From assembly GCA_945859605.1 (NCBI GenBank), contig OX243817.1, positions 31,186,862 through 31,250,861 on the forward strand: a stretch of 64,000 bases of DNA, in the 5' to 3' direction. The notes under the pieces were generated by a model that was given only the letters and a program-made list of their open reading frames with translations, did not search any database and was not told where the DNA came from. The stretch comes from Lumbricus rubellus (lineage: Eukaryota > Annelida > Clitellata > Crassiclitellata > Lumbricidae). Positions 21,788-34,481 of this stretch are shown here, piece by piece (the stretch's first letter is position 1; each line of letters begins with the position of its first letter). The translations under genes were made by a program, and so were the position numbers.

Positions 21788-22938
21788 TCTATATATATAA
21801 AAATGAAACTTTCCAATAGTTTGTGTAAAGTGTTCTCGAAACGTACCGCACAGATTGTTTTGAAAATTTCACAAAACCTTCCATTCCTATCTGAGAGTTT
21901 CCAACTTTTTTTTTCTCCGAATAAACGCAATATTTTCCACAAAAAGTGAACTTTGCATTCCGCTCGACCGCCATTTGCAAATTCAAAACCGCACGTTGCC
22001 AGATTCACAAACGCCTTGACACAATAGTCCGGTCAATTAAGTCTTAAACCCGGACATTTACTATGGGAGGCAAATTTTTCCACGAAAAGTTTCAAAATAG
22101 ACTAAAGAATATGTGGTAGAAATCCGAAGAAAAAGCGATATGGGGAAATATTTAAAATTTGAAATTTATTTGTGAGCAGCAATGACGCCACTGCTGGGTT
22201 TTTTCCACTAGATTCGGTTTTTTGGCCGTCTGGGTTTCTGGGTTTATCTAGGCAAAATCTGGGGTTTTCATAAGAAAATCGGGGCTTATTTTTGAAACCT
22301 CAGTGGCAACTCTGATAAGCAGACGACCAACTCTATTTATATCCCATATAGGCCACGCCCATAAACAAAACAGCTTCGGAACGGCCAAAATAAGCTGGTG
22401 ATAAGCGTCATAATCTTTACCAATTTAAACATATTTCCCCATGTTTGAATTCATTCGGATTTTTACTGTAGGTTAAGAAGGTGTTTCCGTACAATATTCT
22501 ACCAAAAAAGGTCTGCCATAATAAATGTCCGGGTTCATGATGAATTTGCCGTATTTTTGACTGGCCTACAAAGCCGTATAAACGGATTTGCCTTGACAGT
22601 GACTGCGACCATGCAGACGAAACATTAATGAGGTTGCGTCCCGTGACGTCATAAGCGATTCGCATAATTTTGTTGCGGCCTTCTTGGTTCAGGGAGGGGG
22701 AGGGGGAGGGGGAGGGGGAGGGGGAGGGGGAGGAGGAGGGGGAGGGGGAGGGGGAGGGGGAGGGGGAGGGGGAGGAGGAGGGGGAGGGGGAGGGGGAGGG
22801 GGAGGGGAGGGGGAGGGGAGGGGGAGGGGAGGGGGAGGGGAGGAGGGGAGGAGGGGAAGAGGGGAGAGGGGAAGAGGGGAAGAAGGGAAGAGGGGAGAGT
22901 CTTTTCTGCCACAGCAACGCGTGGCCGGGTACAGCTAG
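21788..22938 (+). mobile_element. Non-autonomous Helitron 2
   Basis: Starts TCTATATATATAAAAATG after an A and ends GCCACAGCAACGCGTGGC, CGGGTACAG, CTAG, then T. The 3' end is almost the same as that of Helitron 1, and both carry a purine repeat just before it. No replication or helicase gene is present. Confidence 0.8.
22690..22895. repeat. (GGGGGA)n microsatellite
   Basis: About 200 bp of GGGGGA-type repeats with some GGAGGA variants, all purine on the plus strand, immediately before the Helitron 2 terminal hairpin. Confidence 0.95.
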
Positions 22939-23641
22939 TGGTCTATAAAATTATTCTTAAAACAACAAAAACCGAATAAAAAAGGAATAACACGTCGTTT
23001 TTTCAACAAAAATAAGAATGAATTTCGAAAAACGTGAGAAAAGGGAGAACTAAAATTAATTGGACTTTGGTAGATCTTGCAATATTTGGCTATTTGTCAA
23101 CACTAGGCCTAAGTAAAATGATCAAAGAGTGACTTGAATAAGAGTAGGCCTAATCCTCGAAAGAGCGTAGGCTATAAGTTACAGTTTAGGAAATAGGCAC
23201 ACCAGTCTTAAAACAATTAAGGAAATAATTACTGAAAAAAAGTCATGTCTGACAGTGAATAAGCAAACTATGGTCATATAGAAAAGTAAAAAACGGAAAA
23301 ACGTGAAGAAAAAATTCCAACATTTTCTTAGAAGAACAAAAGACAACAACTGTTTTGTAGGCCTACATCTATGAAACAGGAAAAACTCTATTAATGGGGT
23401 CATAATGAAACATAGGCTACTGTGGTTCGGACGCCAAACGCAATGGTGAAAAGCAATTGTAGCTTGTCCTCAGTGTCAACCGTTTTGACATACAAATTAT
23501 AGCCTAATAGAGCAACCGAAAAATTCACTCCGGCTTTCATTAGACCCTAATTTTGAACTTTCTCATTAATGCGACATGAAGTAAGTAAACAAGAAATTAG
23601 GTAAGCAAGTAAAAATTGTTTACTGGTTTCTTGAGCTAATA
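22939..23641. other. Intergenic, nothing recognised
   Basis: AT-rich spacer with A-runs and TAGGCCTA motifs; no gene or element end could be supported. Confidence 0.4.
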
Positions 23642-25749
23642 GGGGAAGGTTGCCAAAGATGAACCCCCTAAGAATGATCGTCCGTTTTTGCCACATATTA
23701 TGAGAAAATAATTGTGCAACAGGGTCGTTACATAGATTAGGTATTGATACACCATTGGATTCAATAAAATTTTAATTTAAATAAATAGAATGGGAAAAAA
23801 GTTTAAAATAAAAAATTGCATAAGTGGTCCATCTTAGGAGCATGGGCGCCAAAGATGGACCATGCAAAAAATGTATTGTTAAGGGCGAAAAACAGCTTTA
23901 ATTCATCAACCATTTCTTCTAAAATGAACTTACATTAACAGTGCAGGTTATGCAATTTTTAAATAAATAATATTCCGAAGAAAAAATTGATTTTTAAATT
24001 TTTATTAATAAAAAAAAATTAAACAAACAATTTTCTAATTTTTCTCACAGTTCAACACTGTCCATATCACTGTCTTTAATAAATTATAAATGCTAGCTTA
24101 GTAGGATATATAGCAGTTAATTGCATTAGTAATAATGAGCATCAAAGATGAATGGACAGTTTTCATGCATATTTTCCTAGTCGCCTAACATAGACCACAC
24201 GTGTTTCATCTTAGGCAACTTGCACACACCCACTCATGATACCTTTAAAACAGTTGTGATATCGGATTTTCTGGTAGGGTATCCTGTAAAGAATTGAAAA
24301 CCTTATTTTATAAGCCAATTCCAAACTTTCCAGCATGTCCAGTCCCGATTTTATATTAATTTTACCCCCAATCTATTATTATAGACGATACTAATATTTT
24401 TAACTCTCATTCCTCACTTGAAGCATTAATTAATCATACTAACTCCGACCTAGAAAATATAGCAGAATGGTTTCGCTCTAATAAGTTAACCCTCAATCTC
24501 GATAAAACTAATTACATCATCTTTAGGTCACATAAAAAAGGACTTCCAACGTCTTATCCTAATTTATGTATTTTCGGTACACCTATCACTCTAGTGGAAT
24601 CATCAAAATTTTTAGGAGTTTACGTAGACCAACACCTGTCCTGGAAGGAACACGTGTCGAATATCGCAACCAAATAAGCAAAAACCTAGGAATTTTATCA
24701 CGCATATCCAGAATTCTCCCACCACAGACCAGAACCTCACTCTATTATACACTCATACATCCATACATATCTTACTGTAACATTGTTTGGGCTTCTGCAT
24801 ATAAGTCAAACCTCTCAAAAATTCTTGTCCTCCAAAAAAGGGCAATACGATTTGTTGCAAAAATCCTTTATGGAGCCCACACGAAAGCAGAATTTTTAGG
24901 TCTAAAAATACTGCAACCAGATCAAATAAGGCAATTACAAATTGGAATATTTATGTATCGATATATCCATAATCAACTACCAGCTACCTATAAAGATTAC
25001 TTCAAATTCAGAATTGATATTCAAAAGCGTGGCTTGAGAAATACTAACCCTTTCTATATTCCCTTTGCCCGCACTAATACAAGGCTTGCATCTATTAAAT
25101 GTATTGGACCAAGAACATGGAATAGTATTCCTCTTGGTATTCGCTCCCTGCCGTCTCTTTGTCTCTTTAAACGGGAGCTTTCTACCTTCATCCAACAAGG
25201 AATGTAGACCTCTACCAATCTGGGGAAATACTGTTAATTCACCTTCATACGGGAGTATGCACTTGTTTTTCGTGTATATGACTGCACTGACTTTATTCCA
25301 CTTTTCTAACTCACCTTTTGTTTTGTATTATTATTCTAATTAAGGTATTTTGTTCATAAAGCTGCTTTATTTTCCAGTCGGCCGTGCTGAATATTTCTAA
25401 ACCAATTCTCTCAGGTGGCCCTGGCTAGCGGGACCTTTGGCCCCTTTTGGGTCTCCTGGGCGATCCGACATAATACATATATGATGTAGAATTACAGTAT
25501 CTGTAAAGTTGTTGGTTGCCGAATAAAAAATGTCATGTTATGTTATGTTATTAGATCAAGCAGTGTCAATTCACGTTTTGTCTGTTTTCTCGGTGGTTTT
25601 TCTGTATAGCGGATGTCTAATTATTTCATTCAAGCTATCTTGTGTCCTGTTAGATACGACAACATCACATGACAGTCCAGTTTCATTCCTTCTGGCCAAT
25701 CATCGGGTGGTCCATCTTTGGCGCTGGTCCATGTTTGGCAACCTTCCCC
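23642..25749. mobile_element. TA-flanked DNA transposon interrupted by a LINE
   Basis: The ends are GGGGAAGGTTGCCAAA and its inverse TTTGGCAACCTTCCCC, with TA on both sides (23640-23641, 25750-25751). The related box GGTCCATCTTTGG recurs near both ends (about 23826 and 25710). No transposase is seen. About half the length is the LINE at 24370-25552. Confidence 0.7.
24370..25552 (+). pseudogene. 5'-truncated LINE, C-terminal half of reverse transcriptase
   Basis: The coding part begins at the catalytic DD (IIIDDTNIF at about 24376) and runs through SNKLTLNLDKTNYIIF and KFLGVYVDQHLSWKEHV. A frameshift near 24668-24675 then leads into a frame ending at 25207 with the thumb/C-terminal region (NLGILSRISRILPP, LQKRAIRFV, GPRTWNSIPLGIRS). 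An ATGTT tail repeat at about 25531-25552 marks the 3' end. The type is Jockey/CR1-like. 5' truncation is usual for LINE insertions. Confidence 0.82.
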
Positions 25750-25751
25750 TA

Positions 25752-26841
25752 CTGCGAACAGTTCTAAAAAGTACTCGAGAGATGAAATTGAAGTCGTCTT
25801 TTATGGAAAGTTCAAAGTCATGTGGTCGCGAACGCAGAGCCCACAGCCTTTTAACAATAGGATAAACATACCTCGGAGATCAACGGACCGAGTTTGAGTT
25901 CCAGTAGGATAGACGTGCGTGTGTTGGGTGGAGGCGAGGTGGCCCGTGTAATAATTTGTCTCCCTAGCCCTCCCCACACCACCCCACTCCACCAGACCCC
26001 ACCGCACTCCGACCTCCACCGGTACGCGACCCGTGAAATTTGGGTTCTCAGGAAGCATTTTCTCCTCCCCCCAACAATACCCTACTGCCACCCGGCCCTG
26101 CTAGCCGAGGTGTGTGCTGGGTGTAGGCGAGGTGGCCCGTGTAAAAATCTGTCTAGTAGTTGTAACGTTTCAGGTGAATAAGTGTGAAACTATGCATGGC
26201 AACGGCTGAAAAAGTAGTGAAAATGTGGTTTTTTCCCCCACCCTGACCCCCACGGTGGCAGAAATTCGCCGACCCCCATGACCTGCCCTAGGTCGACCCC
26301 GACCCCCTGTGAAGGATTGGTGTCAATTGCTTCAAAACTGTGGCCGTGTTCATCTAACAAACAAACAAACACAAACACAGTGACTTACGAATAGGGCCTA
26401 CTGCGACGTTTGGTCAACTTCTACTCGAAGGCGATGTTCTAAAATATACAGCCTCTGCAAACGTCACATAACTAATAATAAAACGTTTACTTATCGCTAT
26501 CGTAGCCTTTTTGGGATTCCCATGTGAATTTATAATAAATGTAATAAAACTGGCAAAATAATAATTATTATGTCTGTGTAAATAGGCCCTAATTATTAAA
26601 TTATAATACTTGATAACGTTAGGCAATCGTATCCGAAGATCAGATATCAGCGTTATCATTAAGTTTTCTTTTCCCTCCGCGATATTGTTTCTACATTCAG
26701 AATTGCAATTTGAACTGTAAACGAACGGCCATTAGTAGGCATATATCTAAATACTAGACGCCGCTATAAGTAGGCCTACAGGCTACCCGAACATAATGTC
26801 ATGCGCGTTTATGAAAAGCTACACCGACGCGTGCTGTGCAT
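25752..26841. other. Intergenic with C-rich dispersed repeat
   Basis: 25900-26190 shares C-rich and GTTTCAGGT(G/A)AAT blocks with 11690-12480. The motif GGCGAGGTGGCCCGTGTAA occurs twice (25931, 26126). No gene is supported. Confidence 0.4.
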
Positions 26842-29800
26842 TCACACGTTTATTTCACAGATTGCACAATAGAGCGCGTCACAGTTATCGTCATTCCAGG
26901 TGTTGTTTCTTCCTGTCGCAATATGGGCGCAGTTTTCCTTCGATTGATAGCAGTCAGGGTTAATCCAATTCCAGTTGGTGTAGTTGAATGGTATTTCGAT
27001 TCCTCTCAGTGGTTTCCAAACGTATGGATCACTACAGCGACGGGGATTTCTCGTCTGTCCACCAATCCAGATCATATACCCAGTAAGCGGCCGTGGCTTG
27101 TGAATGCAGCTACTGTTGTGTACTAAAATTGTCAAAATTGATACTACGATAGAATCGCTAATGCCTACTGCCATAATATCGTTACAGTTCTTATCTTTAA
27201 TCTTTTAACTTAGGCTAACGTCCCTCCGTTCTCTTTCTCGCCCTATCTCTCTCTGTCTCTCTCCGTTTTCCTATGTTTCCTTCTATCACACTGATCTCTG
27301 TCTATATCTGTCTCTGTCAAAACCAAGGGCGCTTAGAGAATTGATGGTCGCATTGGATTTGATATTATACATATAAATATATATTAATATTATATTAATG
27401 AGTATTCTTATCTTATCTTATATATATTATATACAATATAGGCCTATAGGGAGATTTACATCTGGAACACATCAACAAGGCCATGAAGAACTTTACCAAG
27501 AGACTCAGAACAAATGAGGGCTAGGTGGAGGACAGATTGAGCACAGGTTATGAAGTCATATCACATTTACTTGATAACAATTATTTGAGATGTGACTTGA
27601 TAAAAAATGGTTAGGCTACTTTTATTGTGTTATTTTTGAATTGTCAAAAAAGTTGCTTGTTTCACTAAAAGTCAAATAAACTTTCGTTATGTTTCACATT
27701 CTTTTGGTGAAATTTCGCTGTTTGCGTCAGTGATATTTTCGCAAATGTTAAGTAAAATTAGAACTGAAAATATTTATTTCCGTTAAGTATAACTGTAACT
27801 GAAATTATTTTAAGAACGGAAACTCAAACACTCTGAACGAAAATTAGAATAAAAACGAAAATTACTTCTCCAACTGAAATTAAAAGATCATAGGCTAGTT
27901 GACAGTCTTTCCGATGCAGTTATGTTTAGATGAAAAAGACGCGCATATACTTTCTGACTAATAAAACTTTGATATCTTTTTCCTAGCATGTGCTTCCATG
28001 TGCAAAATATTTTGGTCATTTTCCATTGGAACTTCTCCTGTAAATCTATCATTTTTAAGTTCTCGATAAGACTGGTTATGTGAAAATCACTTGGCGAAAT
28101 GACGAAAATCGTGTAGGGCCTATTGGACTGCATGTTTAAGTAGACCTACTGCAAAGAAATAGACAAATAAATAGGCCTAGGCCTATCCATGCAACGCTGC
28201 GTAGGCCTACCCTAAAACGGACGAGTGTGGAGCTGCACCTTAAGACGAAATTTAAACATTTTGCTCTAAGCTTAAAGTGAATAAGCGCACAAAGAATACT
28301 AAGACGCAAATATTATTGCTGAGCAAGGTTGAAAATAACGGCGCCTTGATTTTGCAGCGTTAGCTAGGATACTGCAGCTTAATTTTTTAAACATATCTAG
28401 GGATATAAATGAATTGTGAGCTGACAATAGCTGCCTTAATTTTCACCTACAAATTTGTACGAGAACGCTGCCCGGAAATTTGAGTTTCTCGCCCCACTCA
28501 GGTCCACCCGCTCCCGGGTGGTGCCCCACCGAGCACTCATCTGTGGTAGCCGAAATTTGCCGGTTTTTCACTCTTAATTATTGTGCAATAGAGAAATGGA
28601 ATTCTAAATTTGCAGGCATTAAGTACCGCATGGAAATTTAAAATGTCCATATAACATGATTTACATAAAACTATGCGCTACAGTAACTATGCTTCGTCGA
28701 CCTACAAATTTGTTCAACGTTTTTGTAAAATATTTCGTAGCTCTAAGGCATACCGTTTCACAGCCCTTTAATATCATAGGTCTACACACGTACAAGCAAA
28801 CATACGTCCTACATAAAATACAGAAGTACAAACTTTCAGATTAATAGTAGGCCTATAGTAGACTGCATTATAGCAAGAAAACTCAAAAGTAGGCCTTATA
28901 GATATCTGGCAAAGATCAAAATGAACTGCAAAAGCACAAAGTGACTTTTAAAAAGTAAATTTATAGGCCTACATAATTTATGTGGAATTCCGAATGCATT
29001 GCCTGTCTAGGCAACACCAAATTTAAGAGCAAACCTTCGGATGCGTTAAACGCAATGCATTATTCCAAATGTGGTCGCCTGAGAATTATCTTCGCGTATC
29101 CTCACATTTGTGAATTCCGAGGTAGTCTAGTCGAGGTTAAAGTTTTGGTAAAATTTAACCGAAAAACAAAATTTAGGCCAATTTAGCACCTGGCACAAAC
29201 ATCACATTAAATATCAACATCAGTGAAAGTCATAAACCCGGTAATTTAAAAATAGTAACTTTCAAAATTGTTTTGAGACTTTTTGTGAATTTTGTTTATA
29301 AAATGAATTGAAATCAATTGCAAGTCATCCTCACCTAAAACATTCATGAAATGATAAAAAGAAGCAATACACAATATTTGCGAGTTTGATCGTTTCATTT
29401 CTCGCTAATTTAATAGGCCTACCATTTTGTAATAAAAAAACACGTTTTTATTTCCTGGACATACAACACTATAAAAAAACGGTGGGCAGTGTATTGATGT
29501 CGCATCTCCTAATCGTCTAATCAACGACGAGCCTTCTCTTGACATACGACAATGCAATGAATGCACTTCTAAACCGTGACTGTAGTACTGGAGATAGGCC
29601 TATGGCAAAATAAATTGGAGATACGACAAAGAAATTCTGAAAATGTAGCCTACATACCACAGGTAGTTTTCGTTGAATATCTTTTAAACGACTTGTCGGA
29701 TCTCCTAACAATTAAATGTGATGAAAGGTAAAACAAAATCTTTGCTACACATCAAATCTAAACTCGATTTTTTTAAAATGGAGATACAATATAGGTTAAT

Positions 29801-32800
29801 TCTCAGGCAACGAAATTGTTCCTATTTAGCCTACCGCTGGATGGTGATTGAAGATATCTGGCAATTGCGTCGTTTTCTTCTTGGCTTGTAATTGCAGCCA
29901 AGTGCACTCCCGGCATCACTTGTCGACATCTTTCAGTTGCATTATCCCACGTCATTCTCTCAGAAATGACTTTGTAGCAGCTTCTGACTTCCTGTAGGTA
30001 ATCGAATCCTGGAGGACAACCTTCAAAAGACACATTTGAAATGCAACAAAATCAAAGGTAACAGTGTGCATGGGGACAAACTATTCCAGGAGGACGGTCA
30101 AAGACACAGGCAGGCATACTCTCACGATGCGGTCATCGTCCTTGTCCACGCCTTTGTTACAAGTCGAATCGACAACTGTTGTTCCTTACTTGTTGGTCTT
30201 CCCCTTGGGGTCCTGGGGCGACTTGATCGCGTCTTGCGCTCAGCTGCTCGCCTTATTGGGCGGCTTCCTAAATTTGCGCCTGTCTCTGCCTATATGCGGG
30301 ATGTGCTGCACTGGCTGCCTGTGTCCCAGCGGATCTCATACCGCATTGCTGCTGTGGTCTCTCGCTGTGTCCTTGGCTGTGCTCCGTCATACTTGCGTGA
30401 TCTGTGCTGTCCAGTCTCTGACGTTGCAGCGCGTCGTGTACTTCGTTCTTCGTCTAAAGGTGAGCTTCTGGTCCCGCGGGCTCGCTTGGCTATTAAGCAG
30501 CGCCGTGCTTTCTCGGTCGTGGGGCCTACTGTCTGGAACGACCTCCCGGTTACGCTTCGCTCACTACTTGTGGTCCATCCGGCTGCGTTCTACAAGTCCC
30601 TCAAGTCTTTTTTCTATGTTCGTGGTTGGGCTGGGAGCGCCTCTGAGTAGTGTCTTGAAGGTGCGCTATATAAATGCTCTGAATGAATGAATGAATGAAT
30701 ACTGGACTCGAGTTGCAGTGCAACAGCGTGAATCCTTCATATCTCCATGGGCCTCAGAGCACAACGATCGACTACCCAGCCAAACTGAGACTGATGCATA
30801 CCGCAGCAGTGCAAACAATTATTAGATATAATTTTATTAGATCTATTTAGTGTGAAAAAAACCAGCTCATAAAATGAAACCTGCGTCGTGTTTAAGACAC
30901 CAGAATATACCCCGCAGTCGATCGAGTCGATCGATCGAGTCGATCGTAACTCGGCCAAGTCGAGTCGATCGAAAAATCGTCGACTCGAGCGACTTGCAAG
31001 TCGAGTCGATCGTGAGTCTTGCCAAGTCGAGCCGATTGAAAAATCGTCGACTCGATTCGACTTATAAATATTTTACTTACTATTTTTTTAAGTCTCAAAG
31101 TGACCTTTATACATGATATTATAATGAAATAATTCGATATTTGCACAAAAGCGCAACTAACGAACCTTTTGACAGCTGGTGATTTCGTGTTAGAGGAACT
31201 GCATGGGAAACTGCACTATACATAGGCCTACGTTTTCGATTTGAGTTGAACGATTATGATACAGATCTCTACTATTATACATGTAGGCTAGATGTTCATT
31301 TTGAGAATTTAAAACGGGGTCTTTTGTGACGTCACTTCGATTGTGATAATTTCTACTATTAAATAAGTTCACTGAGTACGAAACTAGGCCTATTGTGACG
31401 TCACTTTGATTATGATACGCACAGATCTACTATCATATTATTTCATTTTGAGAATACAGAACAAGACCTATTAAATTGTGTACATCACTCTGATTATGAT
31501 GCAATTTCACTATTATATAAGCTCACTTCGAGAATTAAAAACTAGGCCCATTGTGACGTCACTTTGATTATGGAAATACATTTGTAGAATATAAACAAGA
31601 CCTACTGTGACGTCACTTCATTATTATACAGCCTTCATCTAGGCCTACTAGTATAGATAGATGTTCATTTTGCGAATAATTGAAAAACGGGACCTTTTGT
31701 GACGTCACTTAGTTTATGATACAATTCTTCCATTAAATAACTTCACTCAGAAAACACAATTGGGCCTATTGTGGCGTCATTTCGATGATGATACTATTAT
31801 CATATTATATCATATTGTACTACTATCATATTATTTCATTTTGAGAATATAGTACTGGGGCTATTTCAACGTAGCGTCACTCTGATTATGATACAAATCT
31901 ATCATTAGGCTATACGTTCATTTTGAGTATAAAACTAGGTCTATTGTGACTATTCTTAGATTATGATACAGAACTACTATTATAGAAGTACGAGAGTATA
32001 AACAAGGCCTATTGTGACGTCACTTCGAATATTACATAGATTCTGATAATATAGAAGTTCATTTTGAGAATCCAAAACGAGGTACATTGTGACGTCCCTA
32101 CGATTACAGTGCAAATTTACGTTTATATAAGTTCACTGAGAAAAAAAATCGGGCTTAGTGTGACGTCACACGGATTGTGATACAGGTCTACTATCATATA
32201 ATTTCATTTGAGAACACATAACTAAGCTTTAAAATGCTGCAAAAGTCGGCAAGAGACAAAACTAGGCCAAGTCGACGAAGTCGATCGAGTCGATCGTCGG
32301 CCGAGCCAAGTCGATCGAGTCGTCAAGAGGTCGGCGAGTCGACGAAGTTGATCGAGTCGATCGTCGGCCGAGCCAAGTCGATCGAGTCGTCAAGAGGTCG
32401 GCGAGTCGACAAAGTCGATCGAGTCGATCGTCGGCCGAGCCAAGTCGATCGTAGCCCACGACTCGATCGACTGCGGGGTATACACCAGAATCAGTAAGTG
32501 TTTAGGCGTAGCCATTAGGGTGTCGTAGCATATAGTTGTTGCGAAAAGAAACACACAGAGGGAGAAGAGCAGCGTCATTTATAGTGCAGTTCATCAGTTA
32601 ACATCGACGGCAGTTCGTCGAGACGACGTGGACTATTTAGCGCAGTAGTAGAAAGAGTAATAATAGAAGGAGGCATGGGCGGATAATAATGCCTATAGCC
32701 TATGCATTATGCATCGTCAATTATAGGGTCATTGTATCATGTATGTAAACAATTGAAAGTTATAATCAAATTCTACGACAGTCGAGTCTTGGTTGACGGC

Positions 32801-33168
32801 AGACATGTACTTCTTGTTGTAAATTTGCCTTTCACTCTTTACTACATGATTGTATTAGAAGGGTTGTGCCAACAACAGCAGCAGCGAAACCAGGCCACAT
32901 GCATGTCGCAATGCTAAATTGGCAAGTAATGCAGCCAAGTAGCCTGCGTTCTATAGAATGCGCTTTTGGACTAACCTTGTCTAGGTCGATTTTGCTGCTG
33001 AATCATAAAATCCAGAATTTCTTGCTGTTGAGTCTTCAGCAGTTGACGAATGGAGTCTATATCAGACTTTAAATCATCGCATTGAACTAGATCTCCGGCT
33101 GAAATGGTCGACTGTGAATCAACAACCATTACACAGGTCATCAGAGTCACGAGAAATTTGAAGTTCAT
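26842..33168 (-). CDS. CTL-3: short-stalk C-type lectin, NPD motif
   Basis: Join of 32976-33168, 29835-30020 and 26842-27122, giving 219 residues. The signal peptide is MNFKFLVTLMTCVMVVDSQ. Next comes a short helix (DLKSDIDSIRQLLKTQQQEI) without any 25-residue repeat, and then the CTLD (residues 65-219). Exon 2 is exactly 186 bp as in all paralogs. Exon 3 has VWKPLRG, NWINPDC and TWNDDNC. The sugar motif is therefore NPD, not EPN or QPD, so ligand specificity is uncertain although WND is kept. The domain is the most diverged of the cluster (GGQTRNPRRC in place of SGQRSNPGRC). All junctions have GT/AG and phase 1. The introns contain a LINE starting about 40 bp upstream of the exon 2 acceptor and a 1.6-kb TIR element. 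Confidence 0.8.
27123..29834. other. Intron 2 of CTL-3
   Basis: Holds a TCTCTGTCT-rich stretch (27230-27320), AT repeats (27360-27430), a diverged copy of the repeat in 1-130 (27590-27720) and the dispersed repeat at 28240-28440 that pairs with 3845-3965. No coding sequence is supported. Confidence 0.45.
30060..30701 (+). pseudogene. 5'-truncated CR1/L2-type LINE in CTL-3 intron 1
   Basis: An open frame to 30650 encodes the C-terminal part of a LINE reverse transcriptase: VTSRIDNCCSLLVGLP, LHWLPVSQRISYR, YLRDLCCPV, RRAFSVVGPTVWNDLP. It ends with a GAATGAAT tail repeat. The catalytic YxDD part is missing, so this is a typical 5'-truncated insertion. It is antisense to CTL-3 and about 40 bp from the exon 2 acceptor. 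Confidence 0.85.
30906..32482. mobile_element. TIR element with AGTCGATCG arrays and an 8-bp target duplication
   Basis: The ends are TATACCCCGCAGTCGATCG and its inverse, flanked by the perfect duplication CACCAGAA (30898-30905, 32483-32490). If the end is read two bases shorter, the duplication is 10 bp (ACACCAGAAT). Subterminal arrays of GTCGATCGAGTCG occupy 30915-31060 and 32258-32470. The middle is the minisatellite at 31240-32215. There is no transposase; hAT- or P-like mobilisation would fit an 8-bp duplication. Confidence 0.85.
31240..32215. repeat. Minisatellite with TGACGTCA cores
   Basis: About 12 units of 60-100 bp with the order TTCATTTTGAGAAT, AAAC(T/G)AGG(C/T)CTATTG, TGACGTCACTTCGATTATGA, CTACTATTATATAAG. 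The TGACGTCA core is exact in about seven units (e.g. 31328, 31394, 31554, 31609, 31702, 32016, 32161) and mutated in the rest. Confidence 0.8.
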
Positions 33169-34481
33169 CGTGAATTGCGCTTACTTCCGGCACTGATTCT
33201 CTTACAGTGAGAACCGCACGAATGTCATCTCAATCATCTAAAACTGCATTTATTATGTGCAGAATAATGATACCCTGGATATTAATAACTGAAAACTCGC
33301 AAACGCGTGATCCACAGGAGAAACCAGGATAATCGTATTTAATTATGCGATGAACATCCACACAACCATAGGCGCCGAGTTGACCCAAAGAGTGTGAGTA
33401 CCCAGATGAATGTGAATAGAAACCTCCGCGTGAACGCTGAAATTTCTGGAGATCTTTTTCGTTAGAAGAGTTATTGAAATCACCTCTGTGCAACGGAGAC
33501 TTGGTCCTGGGTTCTTTTTGGGGGGGGGGGGGGGGACGAACGGGCGGTCAAAGGACGATCGCAGAGGCGTGAAGCGCCGAGCAGGGGAGACGTTTGCAGA
33601 GATAAATGTGTTCCTGGCCATTTGTTTAATTTTGTCCTGGCATACTTGCCCGAAAAACAGACTCGCCCGAAATTTGGGGGCAGTCATGGACTCCCGTCTC
33701 CTACTACCTACGCGTATGGCTAAGAAACAATCGCAAGCAGAGACCAAACAGCGTGAAGAATGGTGACGTCATACATAATTCTGTCTGAGAGAGAGAGAAC
33801 CAAAGAAGATGCACGCATATAAATAAATAAATAAATAAATAGGCTTAGTCATTGCGTAAACTGGGCTTGTCAGATTCATACAAGCTGAGGAATGGGTTAT
33901 TCGCTTGGAAAAGGGAATTATTCGTGGTTACATAAAGCAACTCTTGCATCTCGTGGCCGTTGCCATAAAATTTCCATACTGAAGTCAAACATTTCTCGCT
34001 ATTAACAGAACTATAGGCTATATCTAATCAACTATATTGGATGATGATTGTCCGTATTATAGTCAATGAAGTGAAAATCGATCGAGTCGATGCGAATTAT
34101 TAATTTTTTTATGTCGTTTAATTAACTGATGGGTCTCTATACGAAGCAAGTAAATTATGGATTCAAACTCTAAGCGCAAGCTGTTAATTATAATGATGGT
34201 GTGGTGACAGATGGATTTGAGCTGATAGCCCTAGTAAAGTTACCATTAGGCATATCGCAGCCCAACTGACAAAGAACAACAATTTGTCCTAAGGGTACAC
34301 AAGTCATATGCCTTAAATCGCGTGTCTTTCTGAGAAATTTGCGTTCACTCTTCGCGCCGTCAATTTACATCCGAATTATTTGTCCCAAAACATGGCCAGC
34401 TACATGGCTAGGCTAGGCCTAAATAGGCTATATATACGTACCGCATTATAGGCCTATATAATATTTATATAGTTCAGCTAA
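33169..34481. other. Upstream flank of CTL-3
   Basis: No gene supported. Contains a run of 16 G (33520-33535), a GAGAGAG stretch (33788) and (AAAT)n at 33818-33841. A single AATCGATCGAGTCGATGCG at 34077 resembles the arrays of the element at 30906-32482. Confidence 0.4.

Noticed and set aside
21556..22008. 150-codon minus-strand frame overlapping the Helitron 2 start
   Set aside because: It crosses the element boundary and has no domain; regarded as chance.
22417..22948. Similar frames around 22.4-22.9 kb
   Set aside because: Translations of the GGGGGA repeat of Helitron 2.
33488..33766. 92-codon frame starting in the G-run
   Set aside because: Starts in low-complexity sequence and has no features of a protein domain.
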